Made by a program: the position numbers and the translations under genes. A stretch of DNA of 64,000 bases from Cristatella mucedo (Eukaryota > Bryozoa > Phylactolaemata > Cristatellidae). The notes beneath the pieces were generated by a model that saw only the letters and a program-made list of their open reading frames with translations, was not told where the DNA came from and made no database searches. Below, piece after piece: positions 51,801-62,384 of the stretch. The DNA lies in the NCBI GenBank assembly GCA_009760855.2, contig WPIO01000025.1:543001-607000 (forward strand), given 5' to 3'. Each line of letters opens with the position of its first letter. Within the stretch, counting starts at the first letter, position 1.

Positions 51801-52071
51801 GGTAAGGACGCTCGTCTTATTTTTTAATATGCTCTGGAGATCAGTTGCGACGAAGGGTGCCGAGAATAATGAAATAATATACTTTTTACAGGTTATGGAT
51901 GAAAAACCTTTATCAGACAGGTTCATGGGACAGTTTAAGATTATTTCGTCAGCGCCAGTGGAGCGCGAGACTTCGCGTTTTGCGCTGGAGCCGAAAAAGC
52001 AAACGCAGCCACCGGTGTGCGGAACTGTGGTAGCAACGGTGACCACGAGGATGGAGCTAGATTCTTTCTAA
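33818..52071 (+). CDS. CAPN5-like: Calpain-5/TRA-3-like cysteine protease, copy B, complete (11 exons, 634 aa)
   Basis: Exons: 33818-33985, 37754-37885, 38072-38280, 43511-43703, 43783-44057, 46005-46185, 47471-47578, 48414-48610, 49270-49391, 51662-51801, 51892-52071. They sum to 1905 nt with compatible phases, and every junction is GT-AG. Residues 1-56 are the N-terminus ([21 protein letters not shown]). The protease core runs to about 340 and holds the catalytic triad Cys82 (LGNCW), His253 (KGHAY) and Asn286 (RNPWG). Domain III spans about 345-488 ([42 protein letters not shown]) and a C2 domain about 510-634. There are no EF-hands. Vertebrate calpain-5 is of nearly equal length (about 640), and the family is an intracellular, usually calcium-regulated, limited-proteolysis enzyme. 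The start ATG is in a fair context (G at -3). Exon 4 uses an unusual-looking but pyrimidine-preceded GAG acceptor; the AG at 43486-43487 would break the frame. A LINE 3' end lies 280 bp past the stop. Confidence 0.95.
34620..35500 (-). mobile_element. Degenerate LINE fragment(s) in intron 1
   Basis: The words GGCCATGGATGC...ACTGAAGGCACAATCTACAA (34636-34673) and, at 35330-35420, a GCCAGTGAAATC...GACGAGCTGC...TGCACAAGCTG series follow the order of the LINE's RT C-terminus on the minus strand. Similarity is weak and the ends are unclear. It may belong to the subfamily seen at 14331-15330. Confidence 0.4.
35855..35960 (-). repeat. tRNA-headed SINE (family 1), truncated copy
   Basis: A B-box-like TGGCTCGAGCTC equivalent at about 35926-35937 is joined to the LINE-type hairpin (35878-35915) on the minus strand. 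The A-box half of the head is missing. Confidence 0.6.
38815..38905 (-). mobile_element. LINE 3' tip, minus strand
   Basis: (AAT)n plus the family hairpin (38839-38876) and TTTGCTGCAAAGGGAAATGCG. It abuts, head to head, the plus-strand RT fragment that follows. Confidence 0.8.
38906..39790 (+). mobile_element. LINE RT fragment, plus strand, with internal 21-bp repeats
   Basis: It carries [16 protein letters not shown]-like sequence, [20 protein letters not shown], a catalytic box reading YAHD (about 39253-39264), [30 protein letters not shown] and [20 protein letters not shown]. Stops are present near 39396 and 39504. At 38964-39040 a 21-bp unit (TCTTCAAGAGCGCCTCTCA-type) is repeated about four times, adding extra SSLQERL units to the protein. 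Confidence 0.85.
39850..40900 (+). repeat. Diverged tandem repeat, about 165-190-bp unit, array 1
   Basis: Recurring landmarks are GCTGCCACTTCCGTAA-like words at about 40334, 40510 and 40673, and CCAGGTTTACTCA-like words at about 40050, 40241, 40405, 40566 and 40737. GCTATTGCCC is followed by CTGGCGAGCCAG-like sequence at 39933 and 40613. Spacings are about 160-190 bp. The units are heavily diverged. The same unit, inverted, recurs at 59860-60500. Confidence 0.6.
41735..41790 (+). repeat. Possible SINE head
   Basis: TTTGGCAAAGTGGTAAAGGT resembles a pol III A-box region and is followed by GCTCGCGCTCAAACCAAGGTCA, similar in order to the family 1 head. No clear B-box follows. Confidence 0.3.
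44058..46004 (+). other. Intron 5 of calpain copy B
   Basis: It is about 1.9 kb, splits a Trp codon (TG|G), and is bounded by GTAAGC and ATTACAG. No repeats of the main families were recognised. Confidence 0.85.
46186..47470 (+). other. Intron 6 of calpain copy B
   Basis: It is about 1.3 kb, phase 0, bounded by GTAAAA and CCGTTTCAG. Nothing else was recognised. Confidence 0.85.
47579..48413 (+). other. Intron 7 of calpain copy B
   Basis: It is phase 0, bounded by GTAAGT and GTGCTGTAG. The equivalent intron of copy A (2980-3057) is only 78 bp, so this one has grown about tenfold or the other has shrunk. Nothing recognisable lies inside. Confidence 0.85.
49392..51661 (+). other. Intron 9 of calpain copy B
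   Basis: It is about 2.3 kb, phase 1 (splitting a Gly codon), AT-rich, bounded by GTAGGA and ATATACAG. The reading frame stays open for about 80 bp upstream of the acceptor, which could mislead gene finders into a longer exon. Nothing else was recognised. Confidence 0.85.
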
Positions 52072-52349
52072 TGAAATTAATTATTAATTTGTGCCAGGAG
52101 GCTTGAACATGAAATACAATTGTTGACACTGCTCAATTCAGTGGCAATACCCTCAGTTTATTTTGTCATCAGAGATTGTGTGGCAGAAAATTTATAACAA
52201 TCTGCTTTTTCTGCAGCAAGGGTGCGGGAAGAGGCAGAGCAAGCCTCAGCACGCCAGTGCATTTTAATTATCACAGCATGCTCAGTTACTTACGAACTCG
52301 TCAACAGTGATTAGGAGATATAAATACTGGTTTATGAGTGTTCTTCAAC

Positions 52350-52490
52350 GATAATAATAATAATAATGCACTTGATAAAGCACCCTCAGATAACTCAATC
52401 TCTCTCTGGGCGCTTTAAATTTGCTGCAAAGGGAAATGCAATTGAATGGTGAGTAATATCATGCTTGATAAACAAATAATGATAAACAAT
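52350..52490 (-). mobile_element. LINE 3' tip downstream of copy B
   Basis: (AAT)n at 52352-52366 and the family hairpin (52377-52415), then TTTGCTGCAAAGGGAAATGC and TGGTGAGTAATATCATGCTT, on the minus strand. It starts about 280 bp past the calpain stop codon. Confidence 0.85.
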
Positions 52491-54600
52491 GCTAATTTTT
52501 ATGCCGCTCAGTATTAATTAAACCTATTCAAATGTCTTATGAGTACCTGAACGCTGCTTTTGTGTCATGTTAGTCTCGTGTGAATAATGTGCAAACGGTT
52601 CTTTAAAACTCTCTATCTCGTTACGATAGAACAAAAGAGAGAGACGGGAGACACAGGCGCAGGCGCAGACGCAGACGGAGGTGGAGATAGATGTAGAGAG
52701 ACCAAGTGGGATAGAGACGAGTGCAATGCCGGTTACGATTGTGTAAGCATAATAATCTGCAGTAGTTTTTTCACGTTTGCGACTTCTTAACTTCAGAGCT
52801 GTTTATAGTGTTGAACCATAATGTCCGCTTAATTTAAATGCATGAGATAAAAAGATACCATGTTATGCACTATTATTTCCTTGAAAGATTCCGAGTGGGT
52901 AACTATAGAATTCTTTGTGATAATTTCAAACGAAGATTAGAAGGCAGTATATAGCAGCCGCATAAAAGGCTAACCACCTTTATGCTTCAGACTGATCGAA
53001 AAATTGTGTAAACAGACTAAACTTGAACCGAGTATTTGTAAACGTTGACGATCAGCCACACACTGATGATGATTTGACTTCAGGCGCGAGATTTTAACAA
53101 TTACAAACCAAAGAGTTTTGCATTCTTAGACCTGCTTGCATACTTCTTCTAATGAGCGGTTACAAGTTTATCTGAAACAATTAGAGAACCGATCAAGAAA
53201 GTGATTTAAGTAAAACATGCTCTTCATTAGGTTCAAGCCAGTTATTTGGACACATTCTCTAATTTCTTGGCAAACTTTAATTATAGCCTACTTCATCACC
53301 AAAAAAATCTAGAACTAGTGCAAGCAGAGAAGGGTAAAACATGGAATAATGTTAATTTTATTAGAAAATTACTCAATATCTCTTTTAGATGCACTTTCAG
53401 TTTCCTGCTATGCAGATTTCGCTACATTAGCTAAGAACTCAAAGCTTGACAATGAGTTTGGCGGGCTCACCAACTAGGTCTGTCGACACTAAGGCCCGCT
53501 TTCCAAAGCAGAGATGAAGTTTTCCCATGATATTTCACCTGTTCAAGTTAACTTCCATGTACAATCAGTGATGCGCCCGCTATGGCAAACCAGTAACATT
53601 TTCTCAGCGATGAATTGAGAAAAAAGAGCAAAGCGCGGCAGAGTGTAAGCGTAACGGCGGAAGACAGGGCGGTGAAAACAAGCAACGAGGAAGCCACTCA
53701 GTGCCACACCCGTTACTCAACAGAAACGTAGCATCCAAAAAAGTCTACACTTGGAAGAGGCTGTAGACGTGGCCCTGGAGAGTCGTGCTTTCAAAGCTCA
53801 GCAAATGCCCCGCTTATGGCAAGGTAAAAAAAATATAAGAGAAGAGATTAGTGATAAGTTTCACACACTGGACGACCCAGGTCGTGGTAGGGAGTCCTTG
53901 CCCGGCATCAGGCTGGGTTTGCCAGTACGCTGGGCTTACGACTAGGTCTGCGGATAATCAGATAGTCTTCGTGTCAGCTGAATTTTAGCGTTGCATTACA
54001 CTAAAATTGACTTTTGGGAACAAGTTAGTCTAAATATACCACGATTCAAATCCTAGCAGAAGTATGTGGTCGCCACTAAAATCTTTAAGAGTTAGTTTGT
54101 TGGCTATTTGATTTTAAATCTATATTAGGCCTGATCATGAGTTTGACGGGTATCAATAAACTAGTTTAGATTTTGGTTAGTTTATTTATATTAGCCTTAA
54201 GCAAGGAAACTGCTCTCAATATTCCAGACTGAGATGCCGTTTTAAAGGTTAAGGTCTTTGATAAAGAAAATGTATTGGATATTTATTTTAAAGATGGCTA
54301 TGAGATGAACATGTACTTTCGTAGGTCTAAAAATAGTTACTACTGGAGTTATTAAAATTGCACTACATTTCTTAACAGGATTCATCCGTTTCCGGCTTTA
54401 CGAAGGTCAATCGTCTTTTCTGACCTGTGCGAAATTTTCCGAACTTCAAAATTCCGACGAGCTTCTTTCCTGGAAACAAATACAGGTAAGAGCTGCTTAA
54501 AGTTAATCTGTTTTGTCCATAACGCTCAGGGCATCTGTGTTTATTGACTTCAAACACTTGCTCTTTGCACCGGATTTTCCGTCGGTATTTGCTTATTTGC
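52491..54600. other. Intergenic, nothing recognised
   Basis: Short purine-rich patches (52635-52710) and AT-rich sequence. No exon or known repeat was recognised. Confidence 0.4.
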
Positions 54601-54608
54601 TTTGGCAT

Positions 54609-55500
54609 TTAACCTCTTGCCGCCCACGTACTTCAGTACCCCCGTCCTGTCGGATTTCACTTCCACGCGGGAACTCTAGTCTGCTGGCACTTTGCGGCAA
54701 ATGTTATGTCGGTATGAGCGTTCGTACCCGCCATTCTGGTGGTAGGTGCTTCCACACGCGTATCACTCGCCATTACAGCTTCGGCAGGCATTGCTCCTTT
54801 GTAATTCTGGAGACCGTGGTCTTCTGTAATCCCATGTTTTCTTATAATCGTTTTGCTAGTGTAGTTCAGAAAACTATTCTAGAATGCTGTTATATTTCAC
54901 CACGTTTTTTTCTCGAATTGGGCACCTCCCGCCAAATGCCCGTGGGAAGTAAGAGAAAGCGGTAGCGGGAAAGTCTCTCCAGTATTGTTTGCTTTATTTC
55001 AAAAAGCCCAATATTTTGATTTCGCTCGAGCAGTGCTGTGAATTACTCTAACGTCATAGTCGTTAAATTAACTAAAATCTCACAGGCCACTGATAAAATG
55101 TGCCCATGGAGTGTGCAAGTACATTAAGTAACAACTACAGCATTTTAACATGTATAAGTCTTCTTTCTTCCAAACTTTTGGATCAGATAATGGAGACGGG
55201 GCTTATTAATTAGAGGATACTTTTTTCCTTCGATATTGCGCTCAACAAATTACATGGCCTGAATGCATTTCAGCTATTTGAATGCATTCTATATGCATTT
55301 GCGGCATTTCAAAAGCGGTGGAGGGATCGCAAGATGACCCAGTATGTGTAGAGAGGGAAGTACATGTAATGGGTTGATGCTGCGATGATAAGAAACTTTC
55401 CGCCAAATTTCCGGCACGTGATATGGACGAGGAAGATTGATAGGGTATAACCGACATTTCTGATGCAGATGATAGTGATAGTGACACGAGTGATTATTAT
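54609..55500 (+). mobile_element. Possible piggyBac-like remnant
   Basis: A TTAA at 54609-54612 is followed directly by CCTCTTGCCGCCCACGTAC, the style of terminal sequence seen in piggyBac elements. About 800 bp later (55420-55495) a short frame reads an acidic DISDADDSDSDTSDYY, as at the N-terminus of piggyBac transposases. No second terminus and no catalytic region were found, so this is a weak call. Confidence 0.3.
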
Positions 55501-55654
55501 AAGTTTTGATATTGTTCAGTTCAATCAGTAATTAAATAATATTTAAAAAAAAATTATCGGGGTGAGGCTGATACACAGTAAACTACGATATCCAACAATA
55601 TACGATTTGACTCTTTCATATCAATGGTTGAGACTTGGCCGAAATTCACCAATA

Positions 55655-56600
55655 TCCCAGGGCCTAGCCGACAGGCTTACCTTTCCTGTATACTCCAAGG
55701 TCTAATATGTGGATGACATCCAGTTTTACCCTTGCTTCGATTCCTCGCAGCCCTCCAGCACGTCGAATTCTCCCAACTTACTTGCTGCATATAGTGGTGA
55801 CATCCCTACATGGATGGCAGCAATTTGCCTTGAATATAATGATAATAAAACTTACTAGTTATGAGCAAATCAAGTGTGACTCAGAAATTGGAAATGATAA
55901 CGCTCAAATCGGCTCTGCCAGCTTATTTTCTGTTAAATCTGCATGAACTCTAGGTGCCATGTTCCAAAGTGATCTTTCATCAGACGAGCACACCAGGTCT
56001 CTACAGCAAAGTCCGCCCACTTGGAGCTACATAACACTGCTAAAATTCAGGCTTGTTTAGACATGGATATCACACCAAAATTAGCCTATGCTATCAACTC
56101 ACTTTCAAGTTCCTTTATTATTTAGCTCCAGCTTACTTATAAGATCTACTCCCCACCAGGCTAAGCATTGTTCCACCTGCTTTTCGGGATACAAGGTTTT
56201 AAATATGCCTCGTAAAAACGTCAAATCTTTTGGACCGTGCCTTTAGTTCGAATACTCCCAATGCCCGAAACTCACTCCCGACTTGCGTCATGACGTCTCG
56301 TGACTTGTCCACATATAAAATAAAACTAAAAATGCATCTATTTACGAATGCGTTTAGCGGGTCACCGTCAGTAGTCCTTCATGTGCTTATTTGTGCTGAC
56401 GCTGTTTCATACTGCCACTAACCACAAGTGCATGCTGACCGTGTACATGTAACCCAAACCATGTTATTCTTGTTGTTTACTGAGAATGCTACCGCTAACC
56501 ATTCGATCGGGCTTCATTTGCAGCCATTGTGAAGTGCCTAAAAAGAGATCAAGTTCTCTGAGGGCAATTTTTTATATTTATTATTATTGTTATATTTGAT
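55655..56600 (+). mobile_element. CR1/L2-like LINE with internal deletion, plus strand
   Basis: It contains an intact-looking catalytic box YVDD (about 55701-55712) in YVDDIQFYPCFDSSQPSSTS. It continues through degenerate RT to about 56095, where a deletion joins LAYA to a later segment (APAYL-like, then ARNSLPTCVMTSRDLST). The 3' UTR, the decayed hairpin (56531-56568) and a TATTATTATTG tail follow. Confidence 0.85.
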
Positions 56601-57214
56601 TTTTCTTAATGAAAATAATAGTTGATTAACAGTTTTCGCAACTTCCTAACAGAATTGTGTGCAGTTTGTTGCTATCTCGAAGCACTCAGTGCAATCTCCG
56701 GTACTGAATTAATCGTAAGCGTCAGCTGCCTATGGTGGCAGCCATCTACGTCCCAGGCGAAGTGACTTGCTTGCTTACCAATTTTGCAGACGTAGTTTCT
56801 TTCCTGTCTTCCATCACTATTCTCTCCCGTGTACTCGAGGTACTGGCTAAATTCAAATTCACTTAGAAAACAACACCAATCCTTAATGTGCTCTCTGGGC
56901 GATTCCTTTTCTCTCGTGGCTCCTGTGCATAGCACACTCGCATAAAAGCACCCAAGTGCCTTATCCAGATACTTTCTGGCGATTTTACCCTACCGACACC
57001 TGCTATTGCAATTTCGGCCAATCCTTTGGCAGCTATATCTATCTGAACTATGGGTGCAATTCGGAAAAAAAAATCGTCTACTAATCTCAAACTCGGAAGA
57101 ACCTTCATAATGAAGCAGTTCACAAAAATATCTTCCTCGCAGCTTAAGCTTTCTCCCTCATCCAATTTTCTCCCTTTAGTGAAGTGCTATGACACAAGCT
57201 TGTAGGTATTTTGG
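56601..57214 (-). other. Region with two overlapping minus-strand frames of unknown origin
   Basis: The frames 57165-56863 and 56935-56672 overlap by 73 bp in different phases, as expected of one coding stretch broken by a frameshift. The second contains ERNYVCKIGKQASHFAWDVD followed by GCHHRQL. No family was recognised. A decayed gene, transposon ORF or chance are all possible. Confidence 0.25.
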
Positions 57215-57410
57215 ATGAGTATGCTCCCTTGACGGTGAGCCATGATGGCACACTAGGTAAGGTGGTTGCTTTCACGACCTCGATCCTAAGGTCACGGCTT
57301 CGAATCCTGCGGCGGCAATCCTTTATCGCCACTGCAAGCACTGGTGATAGCTGCAAAGGCTCTTTTAGTGCTTTACAAAGAGGCTGTTAAACCAGCTAGT
57401 ATTTTTTCTG
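57215..57410 (+). repeat. tRNA-derived SINE, family 2, best-preserved copy
   Basis: A-box-like GGCACACTAGGTAAGG at about 57247-57262, B-box-like GGCTTCGAATCC at 57296-57306, then CCACTGCAAGCACTGGTGAT, AAAGGCTCTTTTAGTGC and AGGCTGTTAAACCAGC. The A-to-B spacing suits a tRNA promoter. Confidence 0.75.
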
Positions 57411-57466
57411 ACAAAAGACAATGTACGCCATTGCCAGAATACACTATGGAACAATCTACAGTCTAC

Positions 57467-58330
57467 AATCTACAAATCTGCATGAAATCTAGTTGTCATG
57501 TTCCAAGTGACCTTTCATTAGACGACCACATCAGCTCTCTACAGTAAAGTCTGCCTACTTGCAGCTACATGACATTTCTAAAATTTGGGCTTGTTAAGAC
57601 AGGGATACTACATCTAAATAGGTCCTGGCATTTGTGAAATCCCGTCTTCACTCCTGTAACTTACTGCTTGCTGGCCTTCCGGCTTTTGCACTCAGGTCCA
57701 CACACCTGTGCGAAATTCCGCACTAATACTTGTCTGTAGCCAGCGTCGTAATTGACAAAGAACACCACTTCTCACCTGCACTGACTCCCAGTGAATCAAA
57801 GCATCGACTTAAAGGTTTAGTCACTCACTTTCAAGTTCCTTTACTCTCTAGCTCCCGACAACCTACCAGATCTTCTCCCCACCACGCTAAGCATCGTTCC
57901 GCCTGCTTTACGGGATACATGTGTTTAACCATGCCTCGTACAAACCTTAAATCTTTTGGAGACCGTGCCTTTAGTTCCGATGCTCCCAAAGCCTAAAAAT
58001 TACTCTCGACCTGCATCAAGACATCTCCTGACTTGCCCATGTTTAAAAAGAAACTCAAAACGCATATATTTATCAAACAATTTAGTAGGTCCCTGTAAGT
58101 CGTCCTTCATATGTTTATGCGTGCTGACACTGTTGCTTGCTGCCACTTAAAACACTCATTGCATGTCGAACCTTGTGCATTTGATCTTTAATCTTGTTGT
58201 TCTTGTTGGTTATTGAACATTTTACCGCTGACCACTCGATCGTACTTCCTTTGTAGTAATTGTAAAGCACACAGAAAGATATTGAGTTCTCTGAGGGCGC
58301 TCTATCGAGTGTTTTATTATAATTATTTAT
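57467..58330 (+). mobile_element. CR1/L2-like LINE, 3' part, plus strand
   Basis: It starts in the RT palm-to-thumb segment (FIRRPH-like; [13 protein letters not shown] at 57509-57547) and carries degenerate HFSPALTPSESKHRLKGLVT and LKSFGDRAFSSDAPKA. It ends with the 3' UTR, the hairpin (58263-58302) and the ATTATAATTATT tail. Confidence 0.85.
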
Positions 58331-58505
58331 ATTCTGGGCAGCGATATCCCAGGAGGTAAGGTGTTCTCTCATCACGACGGAGATCGAGGGTTCGAATCAC
58401 TTGATTGGGTCATCTTTTAATGCCAACTGCAAGTGGTGGTGATAGCTGATTAGGCTCATTGCCCGCTATGCAAATGAGACTGTAAAATCATCCGAGCTTT
58501 AGTGG
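58331..58505 (+). repeat. tRNA-derived SINE, family 2
   Basis: Head GGGCAGCGATATCCCAGGAG then GTAAGGTG, B-box GGTTCGAATC at 58389-58398, and body GCCAACTGCAAGTGGTGGTG. It abuts the AT-rich 3' tail of the preceding LINE, so it probably inserted into that tail. Confidence 0.75.
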
Positions 58506-59280
58506 ACCCCAGCAATGCCACTAATGCCAGTTTTACCTTGGATTTGCACGTCGACTTCTTAGCTGTCTGTTAATGCACATGTCTCCCACTTTTTATTAAA
58601 TGGTGCCGTTAGAGGAGGGCTGTCATTGGCCTATTTATCAAAAGCAGCAGGAATGTTATAACAAGAACGAAGCTCGGAGCAGAAATTATTATAACTTGCA
58701 TTTGCAGAATTTCGCCGTCACTGTACAACCTTGCCAGATTGAAATCTTAAATCTTGAGCTAAATATTCTGTCCGAGATCAAACAACTATCCAACTCGCTG
58801 CACAGATGAAAGATAGTTGAACAGGCATTCAAACTGGGTTTTCAAATGTTGACATGTTTTTTCCGGATACAGAGCTTGCATTATTCATGCATGACAAAGC
58901 TAGGCGTACAATTATTACTTTATCACCAACCATACAATGCAGTATTTGTTTCTTTTGGTTTAATAACAATTCTTTAGGTTGACAACAAGCGGTTTTCTGC
59001 AATCAAATCATATACTTACAAAAACTGTTATAGTAGCGTGCTTTCATCTTGCATGCATTTATAGGGGTTTGCTAGCATTTTCTACTTTGTCCTGCACACT
59101 TTCGTTGCTTTGCCATAGTTTGAAAATTATGGGTGTATCTCAGTTGGATTATGTAGGGAGGCTGGCTGGTCTGGGACATTGAAGGACATGGTATGTGAAC
59201 GCCCACACTCTATGCCGTGAAATTTTGTCAGTTAACCCTCAGCATTCTTTTCTATAACGTGGAATCAAATCCAAAGATGT
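58506..59280. other. Intergenic, nothing firmly recognised
   Basis: The word TGTAGGGAGGCTGGCTGGTC at 59152-59171 has near matches at about 59665 and 44385 and may mark another dispersed repeat. No exon was recognised. Confidence 0.35.
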
Positions 59281-59345
59281 AATGATAATAAGAAAACTAA
59301 ATTTGCAGAGCACCTAAAGAGGACCGAATCTCTTTTATGACACGT
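59281..59345 (-). mobile_element. Decayed LINE 3' tip
   Basis: AATGATAATAAG followed by GAGCACCTAAAGAGGACCGA and ATCTCTTTTATG retains the order of the family hairpin, with many changes. Confidence 0.45.
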
Positions 59346-59534
59346 TGCGGATGCTGTACAGAAAACCTTATCTGATTATTTGTGGTAACAGCCTCAAGCA
59401 ATAGGCTCAGTGTAACAGGTGTATATATATTTATACGAAGAACGAATCAAAAAGACTCACTGAATGCTGTGATGAAGAGGTGTGATTTCAGCTTTTTTAA
59501 GACGTAAATTGTGGAAGTAGCAGCTGTACCGCAG

Positions 59535-59665
59535 TATTATTATTATAAAATGATAATACATATCTTTAGCGCCCCCAAAAGAACTCAATCTCATTCTAGG
59601 CACTGTACAAATGCTGCAAAGGAAGCGTGGTCGAATTCTTAGTTGTAGCATGCTCAACAATCATG
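59535..59665 (-). mobile_element. LINE 3' tip
   Basis: A TATTATTATTATAA tail and the hairpin (TAGCGCCCCCAAAAGAACTC ... CATTCTAGGCACTGT, 59570-59608), followed by GCTGCAAAGGAAGCGTGGTC and the 3' UTR words of the family, on the minus strand. Confidence 0.75.
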
Positions 59666-59859
59666 TAGGGAGGATGGCTGGCCCGGACCATTAGATGCCA
59701 TAGCATGAGAATGTTCTAGTACAATCGCACGAAGTACTGTCCACTTTCATTTGAAATTAAAATCTCAGTTGTGCTAAGCTTGTAATGTAAATATCAGCTT
59801 TATTGCTGTTTATTGCAATGTTTTTAGCTACCATTTGGGACGCGTCACTGTTAGAAATA

Positions 59860-60500
59860 GCAGGAGATCGCGAAAGCTCAATCACAAGAAATTTTGTGGG
59901 TACAATCAGAACGCTGTTTCCTACAATATGGTATTACAACTGCAGTTTTGAAGCGTTTATTGTTGAAATTGCTGCAGTATCATTGTACGATTATTTATGG
60001 CTAACATCGGAGCTGTGGCAGTGGGAGCTGTAGTAAGAAAACAAGTAAGTGTAATCGTATGAAATTTTGTGGGTAAACATGGAATATTGTTGACTATAAT
60101 TTAAAACCAAAACCGCAATTATGCAAAGCATTTTTTAGAAACATAGCTTTATTTTAGTTTGGATATGTTGGGGTCGAGCTATTGCATGAAAAAGAGCAAG
60201 CGACAACCCATTAAATTGTGTGAGTAAATTTAGAATGCGATTCGCCAGAATACTACATCAAAACTCCACTTGTACAAAGCTGTTTGTGGAAATGGAAACT
60301 GCGTTTTGTATGTGCAAATAGGCAAGCTAGCAAAGGACATGTAAGGTCTTAGAACGTGAAAGAGTAACCACATGCATGATATTTGGTTAATCACTCTTTA
60401 GAAATGTCTGTACAATTTGGAATTAAAAAACTGACTTTTTGTGATGCTGATTGTGGAAATGGCAGATGCATCACATTGAATCGCAGAGTATGACAGTTAT
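59860..60500 (-). repeat. Diverged tandem repeat, about 165-bp unit, array 2 (inverted)
   Basis: Landmarks AAATTTTGTGGGTA (59890), GAAATTTTGTGGGTAAACAT (60061) and AAATTGTGTGAGTAAATTTA (60214) are spaced about 155-170 bp. GTGGAAATGG words at 60288 and 60453 are 165 bp apart. They are the reverse complement of the landmarks in the array at 39850-40900. Confidence 0.55.
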
Positions 60501-61794
60501 TTGCTGAACTCAAGGTGTGGGTCACGCGAATCCAGCATAGCCGAGGACAAGTCTAACTTCTACAACAACATAATGCAGTCACAGATGCCAAATCCACAAT
60601 GCTGATGTCGACCATCAACTCTCTTCAACCTCCGACAAGTCAGCCCGATTTCTAGCACCCCTTGCCGCGATCAAGCAGATCGTTTTTGCGTCTTCGTCAG
60701 AAAAAACTGACAAAAGCACAGATCACACTCCCGTGGCAACATCGACGTTGGTGGATTCACCAAAGTGTTCTTGGTCCTCCTGATTGTCCAACTTCAAGCC
60801 CATCCATGCTTCCTTGAGCATTCTTCTTTTGCTCCTGCCTTGCGGCTTGGGAGGTCGTTCGCAGACTTCGACTTACTGAAGGATGGTAAATAGCAGCCCT
60901 CATCTTCTTAGTTCAACTGTTAGACAGTGCACTTTGTGGTTCGACAGACTTTCTTAGAGCTTTCGCTGGTGAGAAGTGAGGGCTGCAGGTTGATCAGGGT
61001 CGACTGGGGATAGGGCAACCAGTATCATCAGTGCAGCTCGTCTTTCCTCGTGCTGCCACCTGGCGGCGCCGCCAACGGGCCGGATCAGTGGCCGGCACAG
61101 CTTCGCTCCCGATTGCCTCTGGCAGTGGAGGGGGCACACTGTCGAGCCCTTCCTTCCGGTTCTAGCACTGAAAATTTTGAAGCAACAGCGAGAGCAGTTG
61201 TGTGGGGGTGGTAGCTGAAACGCCGGACTGAGAAAAAGGCTCGGGGAAGGTTGTTGCAGATAAAAGGGGAGAGCAGACCCAGGACGTGAGACGGCAAAGC
61301 TGAGTATAAATGGCTGGCTAAATGCAGAGTGTGACGTCCAGGCTAGGGGCTTCGCCCAGTGCCGGACCGGTGAAGCCAAGTGATCGGTTGTCCGCCTGTG
61401 CTGTCAGGCCTCTCCTGCCAGCAGTCGGCTTGCATGGTAAAAGTACGATGCCAAGCCGAGTTCGTCAGCCAGCCACAATCATCTTCATGTGACCGCCCGT
61501 GGACTGGCTAGCTGACTGGACAAGTCCTCGGAGCAGTGAGCCGCCTCCTCAGTGGTGGTCAGTGCTGCCGCGGCGGTTCAGAGGCCAGAGCGGTCAGAGC
61601 TCTTCGATTCGATCCCTCTCTGCCCAGCCGAGGGTCAGAGGCGGGTGCTCGCCGCCCCTCGAACCAAGGCAGGTCGGCAGGCTGGGTGGCTGACTACGGC
61701 AAATCGAACGGAATACAAAGGAGGCGTGGCCCGATGCTAACTTCCCAGCCAGCCGTGACGATACTGGTAAACTGGCTGGGGGGTCGATCAGCAT
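60501..61794. other. GC-rich intergenic stretch, no gene assigned
   Basis: The part 61000-61790 is GC-rich, with recurring GCCAGCC/GGCTGGC words, and supports several long but mutually overlapping frames on both strands. None has a recognisable domain, and such frames are expected by chance in GC-rich DNA. Confidence 0.35.
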
Positions 61795-61796
61795 AT

Positions 61797-61930
<134 letters not shown>

Positions 61931-62384
61931 ATTATCTCGAAGCTCGTGTCCTAGCCCAAAGAGACTACTAGCCCACTAAGACCCATACGTACAGATCTTT
62001 TTCTGAGATGTTGACGTTCCCTCGTGCCATGCAACCCTTCTCTAGAATATCTTTCATTAGCCGCATCAGGCTATGTCCCAACATAATGCCCCATTAGGCT
62101 ATGGCCCAACATTATTCAAGTGGATTGTTGTCCGGCACCTAATAATAATTCAATAATTGACAGTGTGAATTTAAGAAACTTTAGCCCAGTCTCCAAATGC
62201 TTTTTCTATGGAACACTTGAATTATTAGTGGTAAACCAGTTGAACTCTTTTAATACTGACCAAGCCAGATGAGTAAGTTGCAGTCGGGTTGTCGAGCAAA
62301 TCATTCCTCCGAGTCAGTAATGCTGAGAGAGTAATGACCTTCTTAAGTAGACTGAATTAGGCTCTGTGTGCTAGTTCTTCTGGA

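Noticed and set aside
54513-54965. 150-codon plus-strand frame
   Set aside because: It spans the putative piggyBac-like terminus and shows no recognisable domain. It is probably chance.
60954-61379. 141-codon minus-strand frame
   Set aside because: It has proline/serine-rich random composition in a GC-rich stretch, with no domain and no splice or start context.
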